Below are positions 58,447 to 64,000 of a DNA stretch of 64,000 bases, one piece after another; positions within the stretch are counted from its first letter, which is position 1; every line of letters starts with the position of its first letter. The position numbers and the translations under genes were made by a program. The notes under the pieces were generated by a model. It had not been told where the DNA came from, searched no databases, and was given only the letters and a program-made list of their open reading frames with translations. The DNA is from Adiantum capillus-veneris (Eukaryota > Streptophyta > Polypodiopsida > Polypodiales > Pteridaceae). The stretch spans positions 53,463,905 through 53,527,904 of the forward strand of contig CM043962.1 of the NCBI GenBank assembly GCA_014529385.2. Direction: 5' to 3'.

Positions 58447-60050
58447 GATTCAGATATCAATATGACCTTTGATTTTGAGCAAAGTACGTCTGATCCTGCC
58501 CATGATGGCCCGCGGTCGGATCTCCTCTCAAGGAGAATACCCACGACGCTACGGCAGGTGATGACACTGATGAATTGCTCGATATTCAAGAATTTCGTGT
58601 ACTTCTGACCCGCATGTCAGTCATGGATGAAAACTTAAAAGCTTTAAATGAAAATGTTACTAAACTATCCACATTAGTGATTCAATTAATGCAACAGTAG
58701 TCCAAGGGTACTGTTGACATGCACATGCATGAGCACGTTGCTACACAAGGTCAAGGCCCTTCTAATCCAGGGCAAGGCCCAACTGCTGATACTTTGCACA
58801 CTCTCACTACAAAAGAGGTGGATGAGTTGTTGAAAAACACCAAACCATCGATTTTTAAGGGAGAAGACCGAGACCGCAATAAGGATGCAGTGAATATCTT
58901 TCTCAGCAAGTGGGATGGAATTCACGCCTTACGGCATACTCCGGACGTAGTAAGAGCTCTGCAAACGAGCTTAACTGTGGAAGACAAGGCCTACAAATGG
59001 TGGATGTCTCTCAAGGAGAAGAATATCATACCACAGAGTTGGGCAGCTTTTGAAGCTATGTTTAGCAAAGAAATTTTTCCTACAAATGAGGCAAATCGGA
59101 ATTGGACGACTTGGGACACGTGTTCCATGTGCCAATACCCATCATTGCTTGAATATATATCTCACTATCGGGATGTTATCCTCAAGTTGGAAGGCTTAGA
59201 CAACCTTCAACAAGTACGGGAGTTTATACGAGGTCTGGCACCACAGCTTAAGAAGTACGTCAAGACCCAAGACCGTAAAACACTTGAGGAAGCCATAGTG
59301 AAAGTAGATATTCATGATGATCCAGATGAAAAGAAAGCACATAATATTCATGTGCCTACTAATACACATGGTAATACACACACTCAGTATGGGCACAATA
59401 GAAGGAAATCTATAGTTGTCAATTCAGATGCATCTAAAAAACCCAAGGGGTCCATGGGTCCTCTCTCTCCTGAGGACTTTGATAAAGCTAAGAAAGAGAA
59501 ATTATGTTTTCAACGTTTAGGAAGCAACCATGGAAAAAAGGATTGTCGCAAGGGGAAATCTGCTGCTCATGACAAGGAGAAAGCAGTGCACATGGTGCAA
59601 TTGCTACCTCTTGAGTCTTCCTCACGATTCTCTACAGTGGAAGTAACATACACAGAGGTAGTACATGAATGCTTTCTCACAGCTTCCATGTGGCAACAAA
59701 CCTTTAGACCACATGAGTTAGTACGTATGCATGGATCTCTGCAAGGCCGCAAGGTGCGCATCTTGGTAGATGACGATGCTACTCACCATTTCATCAATTA
59801 TGGATTGGTGAAAGAACTCAAATTGCCTCAAACTCTGAGTACCCACCACTACAAGGTAGAAATGTTGAATGGACATGATATCAAAATCTGGGATACTCAA
59901 TGCCGAGCTGTTCCATTGGAAGTACAAGGTTATTGCACATGCTTGGATTTTCAGGTTATGGACATGGAAAGGGCAGACATGGTTCTTGGTAGGGAGTGGT
60001 TGCATAGCCTAGGACCATCACTGAAGCTAGCTATGAGCACAATAGCTTGA
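58447..60050 (+). pseudogene. Gypsy Gag and protease
   Basis: Gag begins near 58447 (MDSDINMTFDFEQSTSD). A frame change leads to a short coiled coil (MDENLKALNENVTKLSTLVI), a TAG at 58698, then a 443-codon open frame. This contains the capsid (TKPSIFKGEDRDRNKDAVNI, FLSKWDGIHALRHT, KAYKWWMSLKEKNIIPQSWA, FEAMFSKEIFP, VREFIRGLAPQLKKYV). A damaged knuckle (CFQRLGSNHGKKDC, second Cys replaced by Arg) follows. The protease strand is RKVRILVDDDATHHFIN, in which the catalytic DSG reads DDD, followed by DFQVMDMERADMVLGREWLH. Gag packages RNA and protease matures the polyprotein; both active sites are altered, so this copy is probably inactive. Confidence 0.9.
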
Positions 60051-61090
60051 TGTGTGAATCCCATGGCGCACATGTGTTGTTGTTAGGAGAGAGATGTACC
60101 TTCATCATCATTGATTTGTACTACTGAGCTTATGCAACTCGTTTCTAATAATGAAAGAGATCAAGTTTTCTTGTGTTACTCACTATCTCATTTTATTTCT
60201 AACATTGAATCTGTTGAATATTCCTCAACGCCGCATGCTTCTCTCTCATCTCTTCCACCAATGGCTAATTCTAAACAAGCAAACGTTGCTAGTGAGTTAC
60301 AGAAATTATTAAAGGAATTTTAAGATGTTTTTCCTAATGATTTGCCACCAGGATGACCGCCGACACAATCGATGCAACATAGCATCGAGGTGGCTGCAGG
60401 CTGTAAACCTGTCAATCAACCACCCTACCGTATGAGTTATTTTGAAGCTGCTGAGATGGAACATCAGCTTGCTGACTACCTTAGCAGAGGGTATATACAA
60501 CCCAGTTCTTCACCATGGGCCTCTCCTATCCTATTAGTGAAGAAAAAAGACGACAGTATGCGCATGTGCGTAGACTACCGTGGCTTAAATGCAGTTACGG
60601 TTAAGAACAAATACCCATTGCCCCGAGTAGATGAGATGTTCGATAAACTCACTCATGCTCACATTTTTACAAAAATAGACTTGCAGTCAGGATATCACCA
60701 AGTCCGTATTCGACTTACTGATATACCCAAAACTACATTCCGAACACGGTTTGGACACTACGAGTTCTTGGTGATGCCCTTTGGGTTAAATAATGCGCCC
60801 GCAACATTCATGACACTTATGGATAGTGTCTTGAAGCCATACTTGGGTAAAATTGTCATTTTTTTCCTTGATGACATTCTAGTCTACAGTGCTTCTGAAT
60901 AAGAACACTTACAACATCTCAGGAAAGTGTTTGAGTTGTTATGAACAAACAAATTATATGCCAAGGAATCTAAGTGTGATTTTTGGAAAGAAGAAATTCA
61001 CTATCTACGGCATGTTATTTCAGCTAATGAGAAAATCTGTAACTCTTCCAGCTTTTTAGGAGAAGGCCATTTCCGGATGGTATCCACTTT
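60051..61090 (+). pseudogene. Gypsy reverse transcriptase
   Basis: In the same frame as Gag: FHDVFP-type text with stops at 60322 and 60354, then [100 protein letters not shown] and [18 protein letters not shown] (catalytic LDD intact). A TAA at 60900 and a TGA at 60942 follow, then KLYAKESKCDFWKEEIHYLR. The domain is almost complete and clearly chromovirus-like. Confidence 0.93.
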
Positions 61091-61680
61091 GGATTGATCC
61101 ATATATTTGGGATATGGAGGTTTTTATCGAAGGTTCGTTAAGAACTATGCTAATATTGTTGTTCCCATGACGGATCAACTAAAAGAAAAAGGCAAAGCTT
61201 TTCAGAGAGCATCCGCTCAACATCACAATTTGGATACGCTCAAGGATGCATTAGCTATAGCTCCAATACTAGCTATTGTAGATCCTTTGAAACCATTTGT
61301 TTTGGAAACGGATGCCAGTGATCGTGCTATTGGAGCAGTCCTGTTACAAGACAGACGGCCAATTGCATTGAAAAGCAAGAAGCTTGATGCAACTCAACAG
61401 AACTACTCTGCTTATGAGCACGAACTCTATGCAATAGTGTCTGCCTTAAAAACATGGCGGCATTATTTGTATGGTGCTCAGTTTGAAATTTTGTTTGACC
61501 ATGAAAGCATTAAATGCTTTACACAACAAACGGATTTGAAGGGTCGGAAAGCCAGGTGGGCAGAGATTCTTCAGGAATATGACGCCAAGCTCAGATATCG
61601 TAAAGGTCAATACAATGTGGTGGCTGACACTCTAAATTGTATGCCGGAGATCAATTCTCTCTTGTTCATAGAACTACGTA
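61091..61680 (+). pseudogene. Gypsy RNase H
   Basis: Frame open: FYRRFVKNYANIVVPMTDQL (connection), PFVLETDASDRAIGAVLLQD (first Asp), QQNYSAYEHELYAIVSALKT (Glu), WRHYLYGAQFEILFDHESIK (second Asp, with TDH changed to FDH), RWAEILQEYDAKLRYRKGQY and NVVADTLNCMPEI (usual DALSR). It hydrolyses RNA of the hybrid. Continuous with integrase. Confidence 0.93.
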
Positions 61681-62780
61681 GTGAATTTTTATATTCTCTC
61701 AAAGGAAAATATGAGCATGATGACGCATATTCCAAAGTGTGGAGCCATGTTCAAATGAGGGATCCTTCTCACTCCAATGATGTTATTGTAACATTAACCT
61801 CCACACCTAGTTCTCCTCTATTGAGTGATGAACTACATCAATGGAAGCATTTCACCATCGACAATGGGTACTTACTCCATAAGGGGAGAGTTTGTGTACC
61901 GACGGACACAGACATTCGGTGCCAAATTCTTTATGAATGTCATGATAGTCCAAGTGCAGGGCACCCGGGTATTAGAAAAACTTATGCTCTCGTACGAGGA
62001 CAATTTTACTGGCCAGGTATACATGGCTTTGTTCAAGCTTATGTCTTGCATTGCCAAAAATGTCAAGTTAACAAAGCAGAGCTCCTGAAAGCAGGAGGAC
62101 TCTTACATCCTTTGGAGATTCTCAATGGAAAATGGGAAAGCATATATATGGACTTTATTGTGGGTTTACAAACCACTGTACGAGGTCATAAATCGATGTG
62201 GGTGGTCGTAGACCGGTTGACTAAACTATATAAGTTTATTCCAACCAAATTAATGGTTAAGACACTAGAACTAGCCAATTTATTTGTGGACAATCTATAC
62301 AAATTGTATGGTTTGCCAAGTAACATTGTCAGTGACCGTGATTCCAAGTTTAACATTCACTTATGGAGGGCTATGTTTTAAATGATTGGGTACACAACTG
62401 AACCTCAGTACAGCCGATCATCCAGAAACAGATGGTCAGACTGAACGAGCTAACCAAGTGCTAGAAGATACGTCAGCAAAAAACAGGCAAACTGAGAAGA
62501 ATACTTACCTATTCTCGAGTTTGCCTACAACAGTGCTAAGCATGTCACAACTGGATTTAGTCCTTTCATGCTCATGTATGGGTTTCAACATAGGTCACGT
62601 GTTACGGTGGGGTTGGAAACTGAAAAGATCCAACAGGTTAAGTATTTTCTCCAAGACCACATGGATATGCTGAAACTCGCTCGTCAGAATTTCTGACAAG
62701 CATAGGATCGATATAAGAAGTATGCTGATGAGAAACGTCGGCAAGTTACCTTTGAGGAAGGGGAGGAAGTATTTTTACGT
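61681..62780 (+). pseudogene. Gypsy integrase
   Basis: Zinc finger: CHDSPSAGHPGIRKTYALVR with His pair, VLHCQKCQVNKAE with Cys pair. Core: WESIYMDFIVGLQTTVRGHK (first Asp), VVVDRLTKLYKFIPTKL, GLPSNIVSDRDSKFNIHLWR (second Asp). A TAA at 62379 and a one-base shift follow, then LNLSTADHPETDGQTERANQ (catalytic Glu). The frame shifts again near 62500 to PILEFAYNSAKHVTTGFSPF, MLMYGF and KYADEKRRQVTFEEGEEVFL. Insertion activity is lost through these breaks. Confidence 0.92.
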
Positions 62781-63195
62781 GTGCCAGAATAGTCAGAATG
62801 TCTAAAAACTAGGCCAATACCTAAATTATCTCCCTGATATTGTGGGCCTTTCAAAATACTCAAGCGAGTAGGTGATAGTGTCTACAAATTATTGCTACCT
62901 GCACATTCTCGTATTCATCCAGTGTTTCATGTAAGCCGTTTACGTAAGCGGTTACAAGGGGGTGACAATGTCATTGACCAACATATTTTGGTTGATTTCA
63001 TTGAACCTCCTACCTTACCGCATGAACCTGAACGTGTTCTCGATTATCATAAGTTGCGTGCACGTCATCATGTACGTCAACAAATCTTAATCAAGTGGAA
63101 AGACTGACCTGAGAAAGATGTCACTTTAGAAAACATTAGTGCTCTTAAGAAGAAGTTTCCCACTTTTGTTTTCGAGGACAAAAACTCTTCTTAAG
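62781..63195 (+). pseudogene. Gypsy chromodomain-like tail
   Basis: [65 protein letters not shown], a stop, then PEKDVTLENISALKKKFPTF match the C-terminal chromodomain of chromoviruses ([10 protein letters not shown], then the R-x-L-D...I-KW-W/E-D pattern). It ends at TAA 63193, directly before the polypurine tract. Confidence 0.85.
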
Positions 63196-63205
63196 GGGGG
63201 AGTAA

Positions 63206-63337
63206 TGTCAGGACACCGGCAAGGCTGGGCTAGGAAGTGTGGAAAGGGAGTCCAAGTAGGGCAAAGGGCCGGGGGCCATGCTATATAGTGGGTGGTTGGG
63301 TGGTGAACTCCTAGGTTCTAGTTCCCCTTGTCTAACA
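63206..63337 (+). repeat. 3' LTR of the 5.8-kb gypsy
   Basis: 132 bp, TGTCAGGACACC...TTGTCTAACA. Confidence 0.93.
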
Positions 63338-63342
63338 TAGAC

Positions 63343-64000
63343 CCATTGATGCTCCACTTGAGATTACCCTTCTAATGTAGAGTAAGTTACCCTTGAGATT
63401 CCATAAGGCATTTTTCCCTTTCCAAAGGCTTTATAGAGAAAAACCGTAGCAACACTCTTTGAATATAGTAGAAATTTCTTGTGAATAAATATTGGAATAT
63501 CCTTGTTGAAAGCTACACTTCTTTGAGATATTACCAAGGCAATTCTTTGAGATATTTCATAAGAGTTTCTAAGAGCTTCTATGATAGCTAGATACCATTG
63601 ACATGACTATCATCACAACAAATAAACCCAAGCTTGGAGAGTCTATGTGCCAGAACAAAGTGTTGAGGTTGTAGATTTTCAATAAACATGCCAAACCAAA
63701 TTGAGTGTTACATTATGGACCTGCCAAAAAGAAAAATATTAAGGGAATTTCTAGTTTGTTGAGCACCATCCATGAGTTCCAGATTTTGCAAGTAATCATA
63801 TCTCCTTTGTGTCTAAAATTAGCTTTGGACAAGAGCAAATCTCTCAATCTAAAAGTCTATGTGGCCTTACATTCTAAGATGGAGAAGGGTTTTCCAATAG
63901 ACCCCAACAATCCTCAAAGTTTGCAGCCTTGATGGTAGCCATTTAGTTTCCACTTTAATAGCTACAAGTTCAATGTTTAGAGGAAGTGGAGGCAATGGTG
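63343..64000 (-). pseudogene. LINE polyprotein, part between reverse transcriptase and zinc domain
   Basis: The minus strand gives LQNLELMDGAQQT, NIFLFGRSIM, IWFGMFIENLQPQHFVLAHR, YLFTRNFYYIQRVLLRFFSI and KPLERGKMPYGISRVTYSTL, with many stops. This continues, across the gypsy element and one TAGAC, into RYMFKNLW and the zinc domain at 57.0-57.5 kb. By position it is the linker region of a plant LINE, after the reverse transcriptase. Individual motifs are weak; the identification leans on the zinc domain and collinearity. Confidence 0.5.

Larger units (their letters stand above)
57497..63337 (+). mobile_element. Structurally complete Ty3/gypsy element with short LTRs
   Basis: Direct LTRs of 152 bp (57497-57648) and 132 bp (63206-63337) both start TGTCAGGACACC and end TTGTCTAACA. 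TAGAC is duplicated at 57492-57496 and 63338-63342. A primer-site-like TTGGTGTCAAGAGC follows the 5' LTR; the polypurine AAGGGGGGAG precedes the 3' LTR. Gag, protease, reverse transcriptase, RNase H, integrase and a chromodomain-like tail follow in order, nearly all in one reading frame, with a handful of stops and one or two shifts. Both LTR termini and the duplication are exact, so it is one of the younger insertions. Confidence 0.94.

Overview
The window is nuclear DNA from a land plant with a large, repeat-dominated genome. The evidence is plant-type Ty3/gypsy elements (including chromodomain ones), a plant Ty1/copia element primed by initiator Met-tRNA, a CACTA (En/Spm) transposon with a TNP2-type transposase, PPR-like peptides of the form GSALIDMYAK, and long (CT)n microsatellites. 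One gypsy family, with an LVDD-type reverse transcriptase and a GNGKSERGH integrase signature, resembles families I associate with mosses, lycophytes, ferns and fungi. I therefore lean towards a non-flowering plant, but the species cannot be fixed by eye. I see no intact ordinary host gene, no rRNA or tRNA gene and no CRISPR.

Layout. 0.5-1.1 kb: a decayed unidentified exon (minus strand). 2.4-3.1 kb: a gypsy integrase remnant (minus). 4.4-14.6 kb: a degenerate gypsy pol (plus) opened by two DNA elements. One is a 774-bp element with CCCCGGGGGATTCAC ends and a 6-bp target duplication. The other is a 5,446-bp element (7618-13063) with CTAAG(T/A)TGCA ends, an 8-bp target duplication GTTAGACT, two minisatellites of about 62 bp and a decayed protein-kinase-like gene. 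14.6-21.2 kb: mostly unrecognised DNA with microsatellites, a possible copia gag remnant and an unidentified ORF. 21.7-27.8 kb: a 5'-truncated chromodomain gypsy (minus) with a long LTR that itself holds a 924-bp solo LTR. 28.1-30.1 kb: two older gypsy fragments. 33.1-37.0 kb: a second LTR of the same family (plus), its primer-binding site and a gag. 37.2-38.6 kb: a pol fragment of another gypsy family.

38.6-54.3 kb is a four-storey nest. A CACTA transposon (intact end at 54339, other end lost near 38640) carries a copia element (39790-49963) in a transposase intron. That copia carries in its RNase H gene a gag-only LTR retrotransposon (44314-49357), whose LTRs contain PPR-like sequence and, in one copy, a (CT)57 tract. 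The CACTA subterminal region holds an array of about 180-bp units with CCTAACCTATAA motifs, into which a piece of LINE reverse transcriptase has been placed. 57.0-64.0 kb: a LINE remnant (minus) split by a structurally complete 5.84-kb chromodomain gypsy (57497-63337) with 5-bp TAGAC target duplications.

The window is thus a stratigraphic record of insertions rather than a pathway. The items most likely to be new are the kinase-bearing DNA element, the array of small covarying GGTTA hairpins in the long gypsy LTRs, and the gag-only retrotransposon with PPR-derived LTR sequence. All coordinates and alignments were made by eye.
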